Source: Marinobacter adhaerens HP15 | Lineage (GTDB): Bacteria; Pseudomonadota; Gammaproteobacteria; Pseudomonadales; Oleiphilaceae | Direction of reading: 5' to 3' | Assembly: GCF_000166295.1 (NCBI RefSeq) | Contig: NC_017506.1 | Coordinates: 4,154,001 to 4,218,000, forward strand | DNA length: 64,000 nucleotides | In this document: piece after piece, positions 44,405 to 51,900 of the stretch | Layout of the letters: each line of letters opens with the position of its first letter | How positions within the stretch are numbered: the first letter of the stretch is position 1 | The notes under the pieces: model-generated | Told to the model about the DNA's origin: nothing | Databases searched by the model: none | The model's input: the letters and a program-made list of their open reading frames with translations, nothing else | Position numbers and translations under genes: made by a program

Positions 44405-45952
44405 TCAGCTAAGCGGGTGATCGTTGGATGCATTGTAATCGATACCGCCGGTTTTGCTTTTTTCCTGAAAGCTGGTCGCGGTATTTCCCGAGGATGGCTT
44501 CAACAGGAAAAGCCGGTAGCGACGGTTTTCCTCAATCGGTCTGGTGAGGTCTTCAAGGCGCCTGATCATTGCGGTGTTGCCCTTCTCTACAGCCAGAGCC
44601 ATGGGTTCATGTAGGTTGCCCGATTCAATGCGATCGATAACGTCTTCCTGGGCAATGGCATGAGCATCGCCACGGCTGTAGAAGCGTGCCGAGAACGGGG
44701 CCTTGCCCAGGTAAAACAGATTGTCTGCGCTCATGTGGGGGAGTTGTTCGACTTGCGCGACCAGATCCCGCTCGGTTTTCAGTTGCTCCGGGTGCAGGGC
44801 AAGCCAGCCTGCGGCGGCGATCCCCATCATGGGGATTGTCAGCACTGCAGCCAGACTGGAGGCCGGCATTCGACCGGAAAGTTCCCTCGGCCAGAGGCTG
44901 GATGCCAGCACGGCAAGAAACGGCAAACCGGGAAGCACGTAGGTCCAGAGAATGTTACCGGAGAGGGTGAAAAAGACGGCAGGACTCAGCGCGGATGCCA
45001 GAACCAGCCCGCCCACGCCTTTTTCAACGGGCTGCCACTGTTGTGGTGCAGGTTGACGGCGCCAGCGGCTAACGCCAAAAGCAACAATCGCGATCAGACC
45101 CCAGGGGAAACTGGCGGCAACCAGGTACAGCCAGATGGTGCCCCGGGTAAACTCGTGTGCGTTGCCATAAAGATCACCCTGCCAGCTACTGACAAGGAAT
45201 CGCTTGATGTGTTCTCCCACGATGAAGTAATCGAGAAAACCGGGTGTCTTGAGCTCGGCGAGAACGTACCAGGGGGCTGCAATGGCCATCATCAAAAGTG
45301 AACCGCGTAGCCAGGGCAGTTGCTGCCACAGGACCAGCCAGCGTCGGGTCGTCGCAACCCAGAGAAAAACCGGCAGCCCGGTCAGAACCAGAATCAGCGG
45401 GCCCTTGGCGAGCAGGCCGATGGCAAGACCGATAAAGAAGAGCCAGCCCCACACCATGGGGCCGCCCTGAAGACGAACCACAAGACTGGTCAGTACCAGC
45501 GTTGAGCCGAGGGCAAGGAACGAATCGGTCATCACCGTGCCCGCCGTCAGGAAGCCCAGGGCCGTGGTGGCGTAAATCAGGGCGGCCCAGAGGCCGGCCG
45601 ACGTTGCCGCTTGGCTGTCGCGTTCGGGATGCAGGTGACGACGCAGGGTGAAGACCAGATAGACGATAATGACATTGGCCAGCCAGGATGGCAGCCTGCC
45701 CGCGAATTCAGAAACACCCAGCAACTTGAACGACAGTGCCTGCGCCCAGAACGACAGTGGTGGCTTGCCCCAGAACGGCACTCCGTAGTCGAACCATGGG
45801 GTTATCCAATCTCCGGTGTGGGCCATTATGCGGGCAATTTCGGCATAGCGCGGTTCGGTGGTGTCCGCCAGCGGCAGTATCGCCGCCAGTCCGAGCCGTG
45901 CGGCAAGCACGGCAAACAGGAGCCAGAGCAGGGTGTTAATGTTTCTGGTCAT
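44405..45952 (-). CDS. ArnT-like lipid A / polyprenyl-linked sugar transferase
   Basis: A 515-residue polytopic transferase closer to ArnT than the copy at 39001. It has LADTTEPRYAEIARIMAHTG near residue 28 with the essential acidic and arginine residues, then WITPWFDYGVPFWGKPPLSFWAQA, an ArnT hallmark (cited by start), about 11-12 helices and a periplasmic tail. ArnT adds 4-amino-4-deoxy-arabinose to lipid A from an undecaprenyl-phosphate carrier. The rest of the arn pathway is not in the window, so a different sugar is possible. It overlaps the upstream GT2 gene by 17 bp and directly precedes the PmrA-like regulator gene. Confidence 0.87.
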   Translation of the reverse strand: MTRNINTLLWLLFAVLAARLGLAAILPLADTTEPRYAEIARIMAHTGDWITPWFDYGVPFWGKPPLSFWAQALSFKLLGVSEFAGRLPSWLANVIIVYLVFTLRRHLHPERDSQAATSAGLWAALIYATTALGFLTAGTVMTDSFLALGSTLVLTSLVVRLQGGPMVWGWLFFIGLAIGLLAKGPLILVLTGLPVFLWVATTRRWLVLWQQLPWLRGSLLMMAIAAPWYVLAELKTPGFLDYFIVGEHIKRFLVSSWQGDLYGNAHEFTRGTIWLYLVAASFPWGLIAIVAFGVSRWRRQPAPQQWQPVEKGVGGLVLASALSPAVFFTLSGNILWTYVLPGLPFLAVLASSLWPRELSGRMPASSLAAVLTIPMMGIAAAGWLALHPEQLKTERDLVAQVEQLPHMSADNLFYLGKAPFSARFYSRGDAHAIAQEDVIDRIESGNLHEPMALAVEKGNTAMIRRLEDLTRPIEENRRYRLFLLKPSSGNTATSFQEKSKTGGIDYNASNDHPLS

Positions 45953-46943
45953 TACCGGCTACTCGCAGTTGGGTGAGAACCGGTTGGGCAATGTCTTCGC
46001 TGTCTTCCGCAACAATAAACACCGGGCGCTGTTTGGTCTCCATGTAGATCCGACCGACGTACTCCCCCAACAGGCCAACGCATAGCAGTTGGACCCCTGA
46101 AAGGAACGTGATCATGGCAATCATGGAGGCGTAACCCGGTGTGGATATGCCGAAAGCCAGTGCCCGGATAACTTCCCAGGTGCCGAAAAGGCCTCCTGCG
46201 CCGGCGGCAAAGAGGCCGAGGATCAGGGCAATCCGCAGTGGGCGCGTGGAGAACGAGGTAATCCCTTCCATCGCCAGATGCATGAGCTTCAGATAGTTCC
46301 ACTTGGTTTTGCCTGCAAGACGTGGATCGCGGTCAAATTCGAGAGTGACCGTTGGCATGCCAACCCACGCGAACATGCCTTTCAGGTAGCGGTTGCGTTC
46401 GGGTAACCGGTTGAGGGCATCTACGGTGCGCCGGCTCATCAGTCGGAAGTCGCCAGTATCCACCGGTATCGATGCGTCACTTATATGGTTGATCAGGCGA
46501 TAGAAAATGCTCGCAGTGGTGCGTTTCAGCCAGCTTTCACCGGCCCTTGATCGCCGTTTCATCAGAACGACGTCTGCCCCATGCTGCCATGCCTGAACCA
46601 TTCTCGGGATCAACTCCGGGGGATCCTGGAGATCGGCGTCCATCAGTACCACGGCATCGCCACGGGCACTCTCAAGGCCCGCGGTAACGGCCGCTTCCTT
46701 GCCAAAGTTCCGGGAGAGCTGAACGACACGGATTCCGGTGTAACGGTCGCTGGCCCGCAGCAGCTGTGCAACAGAATCGTCCCGGCTGCCATCGTCCACG
46801 AACAGCAGCTCAACCTGGCCCGGCAGTTGGCGGCAGACCAGATCCAGCCGTTTCAACAGGGTCGGAATCACATCGGCTTCGTTGTGAACCGGGATAATGA
46901 TGCTCAGCATCGGGTTACTGAACGTTGATTGTCTGTTCTTCAT
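45936..46943 (-). CDS. GT2 polyprenyl-phosphate glycosyltransferase (GtrB/ArnC-like)
   Basis: A 335-residue membrane-linked glycosyltransferase. The GT-A domain has LSIIIPVHNEADVIPTLL, LLFVDDGSRDDSVAQLL and VVLMDADLQDPPELIPRM. An amphipathic region holds RNRYLKGMFAWVG, and two C-terminal membrane helices (about 235-260 and 270-295) follow. This layout makes undecaprenyl-phosphate sugars, as GtrB and ArnC do. The start at 46943 has AGAGG upstream and overlaps gtrA by 29 bp; an internal ATG at 46910 is an alternative without a ribosome site. It supplies the probable donor for the ArnT-like transferases. Confidence 0.87.
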   Translation of the reverse strand: MKNRQSTFSNPMLSIIIPVHNEADVIPTLLKRLDLVCRQLPGQVELLFVDDGSRDDSVAQLLRASDRYTGIRVVQLSRNFGKEAAVTAGLESARGDAVVLMDADLQDPPELIPRMVQAWQHGADVVLMKRRSRAGESWLKRTTASIFYRLINHISDASIPVDTGDFRLMSRRTVDALNRLPERNRYLKGMFAWVGMPTVTLEFDRDPRLAGKTKWNYLKLMHLAMEGITSFSTRPLRIALILGLFAAGAGGLFGTWEVIRALAFGISTPGYASMIAMITFLSGVQLLCVGLLGEYVGRIYMETKQRPVFIVAEDSEDIAQPVLTQLRVAGNDQKH

Positions 46944-47328
46944 GGAAAACAAACCTCTGTGCAAAGAGATAGTTGGCAAAGGCAACCAGGCCGGTCGTGA
47001 TTAGTTGCGAGGGGGCGACGCTGAGACCCGTAACCAGGAGTAGCGAAAAGCCCGCTAAATTGAGGGCCCAGCCCAATGCAGCCCCCGTGAGATATCGCGG
47101 GAACGCAATTCTATGAGGCAGGTTGGAACAAAAAGCGTAGCGATGCTGGCCAACATAATTTGCCAGCAATCCAGCCGTGGCACCGGTGGCGGTTGCGAGA
47201 ACGGCGTTCAGTCCCCAACCGATCAAGACCAGCATGGTCAGCCAATGCAGCAGGGTGGCGGCGCCACCGGCCAGCAGGAAACGTGGCAATCTGCCCCAGC
47301 CATTTGACCGCAATAACGGGAATCTCAT
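46915..47328 (-). CDS. GtrA-family membrane protein (putative polyprenyl-sugar flippase)
   Basis: A 137-residue four-helix protein of the GtrA family: FLLAGGAATLLHWLTMLVLI, the loop TAGLLANYVGQHRYAFCS with the family's N-Y-x-x-x-R/W-like pattern, and LINTGLVAFANYLFAQRFVF-like ending (here LITTGLVAFANYLFAQRF). GtrA proteins are thought to flip undecaprenyl-phosphate-linked sugars to the periplasm. It is the first gene of the leftward glycosylation block, with GTGAGG before the ATG and PmrA-box-like repeats 70-155 bp upstream. Confidence 0.85.
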   Translation of the reverse strand: MRFPLLRSNGWGRLPRFLLAGGAATLLHWLTMLVLIGWGLNAVLATATGATAGLLANYVGQHRYAFCSNLPHRIAFPRYLTGAALGWALNLAGFSLLLVTGLSVAPSQLITTGLVAFANYLFAQRFVFHEEQTINVQ

Positions 47329-47382
47329 ACAGCCTCACTTAAGAACCCGGGCGTTATCGGAAGAATCCGAATGATGGCCGGC

Positions 47383-47415
47383 ACGTTACCGGGCCATCCT
47401 TAAGCAAGCCTTAAC
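47383..47415 (-). promoter_or_regulatory. PmrA-box-like repeat 1, facing the gtrA operon
   Basis: On the minus strand GTTAAG-N5-CTTAAG (47399-47415) is followed after 10 bases by TAACGT (47383-47388), a modest -10. It sits about 70 bp before the gtrA start. A lone CTTAAG at 47338-47343 lies in the leader. Confidence 0.6.
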
Positions 47416-47432
47416 CGCGACCTCTGAAAAAC

Positions 47433-47449
47433 CTTAAGCCGGACTTAAG
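47433..47449. promoter_or_regulatory. PmrA-box-like repeat 2 (perfect CTTAAG-N5-CTTAAG)
   Basis: CTTAAG at 47433-47438 and 47444-47449 with a 5-base spacer match the PmrA/PhoP-type direct repeat exactly. It lies midway between repeats 1 and 3 (offsets 34 and 33 bp), so all three face the same side of the helix approximately. Confidence 0.65.
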
Positions 47450-47465
47450 GTTTCTCCCGGCCGTC

Positions 47466-47498
47466 CTTAAGCCTGGTTTAAGGCTTTGCTCCTAATCT
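47466..47498 (+). promoter_or_regulatory. PmrA-box-like repeat 3 and -10, facing the hemolysin cluster
   Basis: CTTAAG-N5-TTTAAG (47466-47482) is followed after 10 bases by TAATCT (47493-47498). In known PmrA/PhoP promoters the box replaces the -35 and stands about one turn before the -10. Transcription would start near 47505, about 40 bases before the thermostable-hemolysin ATG. Confidence 0.65.
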
Positions 47499-47546
47499 GG
47501 TACCCGTGATCAAAGCGCCCACGGGGAGCGAAACTGGAGAGCCCAT

Positions 47547-48257
47547 ATGACAGACCCGCTGATGATGTCCACATGTTGTCCCCCGGACTCCGGGGAGGTG
47601 GTTCCGGTCATCCGTTGTGCCGGTCGCTGGTTTAACGAGATCCGTCCCGAGACGGCAATGGCCGGGACGGTCGCGGATTTTATCCGTCGGCGCTTCCTGC
47701 ATGCCTATGGCGCCGAGCCTTCTCTGCGCATACCGGCATTGCTTGCCCTGACAACGGCTCAGGGCAGTCTTCTTGCCGCGGTCGGTGTTCGTAACGCCGC
47801 GCTGGAAAAACTGTTCCTGGAAGATTATCTGTCGGTGCCGGTGGAGTCGGTGATGCCGGTTGCGGGCATCGAGCGACATCGGATCGCGGAGATTGCCCAT
47901 CTGGCGGGCGTTGAAGCCGGCGTCAGCCGTTTTCTGTTTGCCTCGTTGTCGGTGTGGCTGGATGGGGCCGGTTATGACTGGGTGGTGTGCACCGGCACGG
48001 ATCAGCTACGCAACAGTTTTCATCGCCTGGGCATTGCCACTCAGGTCCTGGCGACTGCCGATCCCGCCATGTTGCCCGATGGCGGTGCCGGCTGGGGGCG
48101 TTATTACGACCATCATCCGGTGGTGATGGCCATTCGTGTCGCTGATGGCATGTCGGCACTGCGGACCGCCGGTTTGCTCCGGTTGATTCAGCCGGTTGAG
48201 TTCGAAGCCCCCGGGGAAGAAGCGATGGCAGGAGGTTCCTATGGCCACATTGCCTGA
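47547..48257 (+). CDS. thermostable hemolysin-family protein
   Basis: A 236-residue protein of the Vibrio delta-VPH 'thermostable hemolysin' family. Conserved features are VADFIRRRFLHAYGAEPS near residue 43, LFLEDYLSVPVESVMP near 88, ERHRIAEIAHLAG near 108 and WVVCTGTDQLRNSFHRLGI near 146. There is no signal peptide. The family is, from memory, GNAT/acyltransferase-like, so the hemolysin name may hide an acyl-transfer role; this needs checking. It is the first of a tightly packed rightward operon (17-bp overlap with the ligase) under PmrA-box-like repeats. The ATG at 47547 is the most likely start. Confidence 0.85.
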   Translation: MTDPLMMSTCCPPDSGEVVPVIRCAGRWFNEIRPETAMAGTVADFIRRRFLHAYGAEPSLRIPALLALTTAQGSLLAAVGVRNAALEKLFLEDYLSVPVESVMPVAGIERHRIAEIAHLAGVEAGVSRFLFASLSVWLDGAGYDWVVCTGTDQLRNSFHRLGIATQVLATADPAMLPDGGAGWGRYYDHHPVVMAIRVADGMSALRTAGLLRLIQPVEFEAPGEEAMAGGSYGHIA

Positions 48258-50427
48258 ACTTCTGCAACGCCAGGCGGCCGTCCAACCCTCACAAACGGCG
48301 CTCCAGGGGCCGGAGTCGGCCTTTACTTACGCTCAGATGATGCAGGCGGCCGAGGCTCTCGCCGACCAGTTGACCCGCCTTGGTGTGCGCCGGGCCGGCC
48401 TGTGTGGCGACAGCTCCGTGGCGTGGATTCTTGCCGATCTGGCCTGTTTGCTTGCCGGCGTGGTGTGTGTCCCCGTGCCGGTGTTTTTTTCACGGACCCA
48501 GACGGAACACCTGACTGAACGAGCTGGCCTTGATTGCCTGTTGTCAGGGGGCGCAAGCAATGGCGGTGAGCACATTGGCCATGGTGTCTGGCTAAGGCAT
48601 TTGCCGGTAACAGCGGCAGCCGCCTGGATGCCGGAGCAGACCGCGAAGATAACCTTTACGTCTGGCAGTACAGGCAACCCGAAGGGCGTCTGCCTGTCGG
48701 TGGCCCAGATGACGGCCACCACGCTGGCCTTGAAGGAGCGTCTTGAGGGCGTCGACCTTGAGCGGCACCTGTGCATCCTGCCACTGGCCACATTGCTGGA
48801 GAACATTGCCGGGGTTTATCTGCCATTGCTTATGGGCAGTACGGTAATGGTCGCACCCTTGCAGGATCTGGGCATGACCGGAAGCAGTGGGCTGGACATC
48901 GGCCGGCTGGTGCAGGGCATCAACGAACACCAGCCGCAGTCCCTGATTCTGGTGCCGGAACTGGCTATGGCGCTGGTGTCTGCGGCCGAACAGAAACATC
49001 TGGACAGTAATTCTTTCCGGTTTCTGGCGGTTGGTGGCGGACGGGTTTCGTCCGACCTGCTTGCCAGGGGCCGCGCGGTCGGCCTGCCGCTTTATGAGGG
49101 TTATGGGCTTTCCGAGTGCAGTTCCGTGGTTGCATTGAACGTGCCTGGAACCGAACGCGAAGGTGCGGTGGGTAAACCGCTCTCCCATGTTCGGGTACGG
49201 GTGGATGACCGCGGACACATTCTGGTGGCCGGGAACACCCACCTGGGTTACCTGGGGGATGAACCGGCAGGGGGTGAATGGCTGGATACCGGTGACCTGG
49301 GTTCCCGGGATGCCGGGGGTTTCCTGTCGGTGAGCGGTCGCGCGAAGAACCTTCTGATTACCAGCTTTGGTCGCAACATCAGCCCGGAATGGCTGGAGAG
49401 TGAACTCATCCAGGCGATAGGTGCCCGCCAGGCGGTGGTGTTTGGTGATGGCGATCCCCGCCCTTCCGCCCTCGTTGTGGTGCAGGATGGTCGTTCACCT
49501 GAAGCGTTGCGCTCCCAGCTGGACGCTCTGAACAACAATTTGCCGGACTACGCCCGTTTGTCCGGTGTCTATATCCGCCGTCAGCCATTGAGCCAGGCTG
49601 AGGGCTACCTGACTGCAAACGGCCGGCCTGTTCGCCAACAGATTCAGGCGGATCTGCCAACGCTGCTGGCCGGCGCATTTCCGATTTTCATGAATCTTTC
49701 GATATCCAATTCTGAACTTTCAAACCCGCCAGGAGGATCTTTCATGGCATTTTTCGATCGACTGCAGTCCGAAACTGCACAAGCCCGCGCCCACGTAACC
49801 GGTGCGCCTGTTATTGAGGCCATCCGCGAGGGCCGGTTTGACCTGAATGGCTATACCTGGTTTCTCACCCAGGCGTATCACCACGTGAAACACACCGTGC
49901 CCCTGATGATGGCCTGCGGTGGCCGCTTACCCGAGCGTCTGGAATTTGTGCGAAAGGCGTTGGTGGAATACATCGAGGAGGAGTATGGCCACCATGAGTG
50001 GATCCTCAACGATCTTGCGGCCTGCGGAGAGGACAAGGAAGCCATTCGTCATGGCAGCCCGGATACCTCTATCGAGCTGATGGTCGCCTACCTCTATGAC
50101 CGCATTAACCGCGGTAACCCGGCCGCCTTTTTCGGCATGGTTCAGGTGCTTGAGGGAACGTCGATCGAGCTGGCGACGCCGCTCGGTGAAGCCATCCAGA
50201 AACAGCTTGGCCTGCCCAAGGAAGCGTTCAGCTACCTCTACTCCCATGGTGCTCTGGACCAGGAGCATTTCGAGTTCTTCCGGAACCTGATGAACGAAAT
50301 CACCGATCCGGATGATCAGCAGGCCATTATCGAGGCGGCCCGTATGGTCTACCGGCTATACGGCGACATGCTGCACAGCATTCCCGTGCCCGAGAATCGC
50401 AAGGAGCGGCGCCATGAGGCTGCATGA
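48241..50427 (+). CDS. AMP-dependent ligase fused to a haem-oxygenase-like diiron oxidase (HDO) domain
   Basis: A 728-residue single reading frame with two normally separate parts. Residues 1-480 are an ANL adenylating domain (ITFTSGSTGNPKGVCLS, YEGYGLSECSSVVALN, WLDTGDLGSRDAGGF). The C-terminal A10 motif reads LTANGRPVRQQI, with Arg where the catalytic Lys is usual. A 20-residue linker leads to an all-helical domain (about 502-728) of the TenA/haem-oxygenase fold. Its likely iron ligands are in YIEEEYGHHEWILNDL, VLEGTSIELA and GALDQEHFEFF. UndA-type members of that fold oxidise fatty acids. A strong internal AGGAGG at 49731 before an ATG at 49744 could give the second domain alone. Start 48241 has AGGAGG upstream. 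Confidence 0.85.
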   Translation: MATLPELLQRQAAVQPSQTALQGPESAFTYAQMMQAAEALADQLTRLGVRRAGLCGDSSVAWILADLACLLAGVVCVPVPVFFSRTQTEHLTERAGLDCLLSGGASNGGEHIGHGVWLRHLPVTAAAAWMPEQTAKITFTSGSTGNPKGVCLSVAQMTATTLALKERLEGVDLERHLCILPLATLLENIAGVYLPLLMGSTVMVAPLQDLGMTGSSGLDIGRLVQGINEHQPQSLILVPELAMALVSAAEQKHLDSNSFRFLAVGGGRVSSDLLARGRAVGLPLYEGYGLSECSSVVALNVPGTEREGAVGKPLSHVRVRVDDRGHILVAGNTHLGYLGDEPAGGEWLDTGDLGSRDAGGFLSVSGRAKNLLITSFGRNISPEWLESELIQAIGARQAVVFGDGDPRPSALVVVQDGRSPEALRSQLDALNNNLPDYARLSGVYIRRQPLSQAEGYLTANGRPVRQQIQADLPTLLAGAFPIFMNLSISNSELSNPPGGSFMAFFDRLQSETAQARAHVTGAPVIEAIREGRFDLNGYTWFLTQAYHHVKHTVPLMMACGGRLPERLEFVRKALVEYIEEEYGHHEWILNDLAACGEDKEAIRHGSPDTSIELMVAYLYDRINRGNPAAFFGMVQVLEGTSIELATPLGEAIQKQLGLPKEAFSYLYSHGALDQEHFEFFRNLMNEITDPDDQQAIIEAARMVYRLYGDMLHSIPVPENRKERRHEAA
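49731..49746 (+). promoter_or_regulatory. internal ribosome-binding site and ATG inside the ligase-HDO fusion
   Basis: AGGAGG (49731-49736) is 7 bases before ATG (49744), in the same frame as the fusion. The ATG begins MAFFDRLQSE, a natural N-terminus of the haem-oxygenase-like domain (227 residues to the stop). It suggests a recent fusion of two genes or production of both a long and a short protein. Confidence 0.6.
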
Positions 50428-51196
50428 TCGGGTGTTCCTGCTTCTGGGTGGCACCGGCGGTATAGGAAAGGCGCTCGTGGAGCCGTTGGTCAGGGCAGGT
50501 GCTCGGGTGATTATCGCTTCCCGGCACCCGGAAAAGCTTGAACATCGGGAAGGTGTCTCGCTCGTACATCTGGATCTTGCGGCGCCGGACCTCGACCAGC
50601 AGCTGGTTCGGCTCGGCGATGCCTATCCGGATATTGATGGCGTTATCCACTGTGCCGGCCAGAACTGCTTTGCCAGCCTGGGCAATATGACAGTTAATGA
50701 ACTGGACGCCCAGATTGCCGTCAATCTCCGGTCAGCGATGATTGTCGCCAGGCATTTTGCACCAAGGTTTGAAAAAGCCGAACAGGGAGCGCTGGTGTTC
50801 GTGGGGTCCACCTTTGGCAGCATCGGTTTCCCCGGCTACACCGCATACTGCGCCAGCAAGTTTGGTCTGCGCGGTTTCAGCGAAGCCCTGCGCAGGGAAC
50901 TGGCCGATACCCCGGTTCAGGTGATCTATGTGGCCCCCCGAGCCACTGCCACGGACATGAACCCGGAGGCCGTGAACGAGCTGAACCGGGCACTTGGCAA
51001 CACTATGGACGCGCCTGAAGCGGTGGCGGCGCAGATTCTGGCGGCCATGGAAAATGACGATCGCCGGCGTTTCCTGGGCTGGCCCGAGAAGTTGTTCGTG
51101 GTCATCAACGGCATCCTGCCCAAAATTGTCGACAAGGCGATGCTGAAGCAACTGCCGGTGATCCGGCGGTTTCTGAATCCGGGAGTGTTGTCATGA
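50414..51196 (+). CDS. short-chain dehydrogenase/reductase
   Basis: A 260-residue classical SDR. The cofactor motif LLGGTGGIGKALVEPL is at residue 10. The active site is serine in FVGSTFGSIGF near 137 and YCASK near 153 with the Tyr-x3-Lys pair. The Asn-Ala-Gly region is HCAGQNC, slightly altered from NNAG. The C-terminal segment WPEKLFVVINGILPKIVDKAM is hydrophobic and may contact membrane. It starts 14 bp inside the end of the ligase-HDO gene with AAGGAGCGG upstream, so it is translationally coupled. It probably reduces or oxidises the acyl-derived product of that enzyme. Confidence 0.88.
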   Translation: MRLHDRVFLLLGGTGGIGKALVEPLVRAGARVIIASRHPEKLEHREGVSLVHLDLAAPDLDQQLVRLGDAYPDIDGVIHCAGQNCFASLGNMTVNELDAQIAVNLRSAMIVARHFAPRFEKAEQGALVFVGSTFGSIGFPGYTAYCASKFGLRGFSEALRRELADTPVQVIYVAPRATATDMNPEAVNELNRALGNTMDAPEAVAAQILAAMENDDRRRFLGWPEKLFVVINGILPKIVDKAMLKQLPVIRRFLNPGVLS

Positions 51197-51813
51197 AACG
51201 TGTTTTATTGATGGTCTTGTGTCTGGCTGCCCAGCCGCTCTGGGCGGCTGCTCTTGAGACCGAGTTGGCCGACATCCAGCATCGCTGGGCCGAGATCCAG
51301 TACCAGGTACCGGAGGACGAAAAAGAGAAAGCCTTCGAGGGCCTGGCTGGCGAGGCGGAACAGTTTGTTGCCCATTATCCGGATCGGGCAGAGCCGCTGA
51401 TCTGGCAGGGTATTGTGCTGAGCACCTACGCCGGTGCCAAAGGTGGTCTGGGTGCCCTGGGCCTGGTCAAGGACGCCCGGAAATCCCTGGAAGCGGCCCT
51501 GGCTATCGATCCTGATGCGCTGGATGGCTCGGCTTACACATCCCTTGGCAGCCTTTATTACCAGGTTCCTGGCTGGCCACTGGGCTTCGGTGATGACGAC
51601 AAGGCCCGTCAGTATTTGCAGAAAGCATTGGCGATCAATCCTGATGGTATGGATGCCAATTTCTTCTTTGGCGATTTTCTGCTGGACCAGGGCGAGCCTG
51701 AAAGAGCCCGGAGCTATCTGCAGAAAGTCCTCGAAGCACCCGACAGGGCGGGCCGCGACGTCGCTGATGCCGGTCGGCGGGAAGAAGCCAGGAACCGTCT
51801 GGACTCGCTCTGA
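51193..51813 (+). CDS. exported TPR-repeat protein
   Basis: A 206-residue protein with a signal peptide (LLMVLCLAAQPLWAAA, cleaved near residue 19) and about three tetratricopeptide-like repeats (DARKSLEAALAIDPDALDGSAYTSLG near 97, KARQYLQKALAINPDGMDANFFFGD near 138, then ERARSYLQKVLEAP; cited by start). TPR proteins mediate protein contacts, here in the periplasm. Its ATG overlaps the SDR stop (ATGA), making it the last gene of the thermostable-hemolysin operon. It may anchor or regulate the pathway; no enzymatic motif is visible. Confidence 0.82.
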   Translation: MKRVLLMVLCLAAQPLWAAALETELADIQHRWAEIQYQVPEDEKEKAFEGLAGEAEQFVAHYPDRAEPLIWQGIVLSTYAGAKGGLGALGLVKDARKSLEAALAIDPDALDGSAYTSLGSLYYQVPGWPLGFGDDDKARQYLQKALAINPDGMDANFFFGDFLLDQGEPERARSYLQKVLEAPDRAGRDVADAGRREEARNRLDSL

Positions 51814-51900
51814 TTCGTCGTCTCCGGAATCGGTTTGCTTCCTGTCAGCGTGGGCTACACTCTTTTATGAGCAGGGTGATTCGTCCGTTGGGAGGACAGG

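Noticed and set aside
47399..47482. CTTAAG repeats considered as a short CRISPR-like or iteron array
   Set aside because: Units are 6 bp in pairs with fixed 5-base spacers and -10 elements beyond, which suits regulator boxes. There is no cas or rep gene.
49731..50427. Treating the oxidase domain as a wholly separate gene
   Set aside because: There is no stop between it and the ligase in this sequence, so the fusion is kept as the main call and the internal start is listed as a second possibility.
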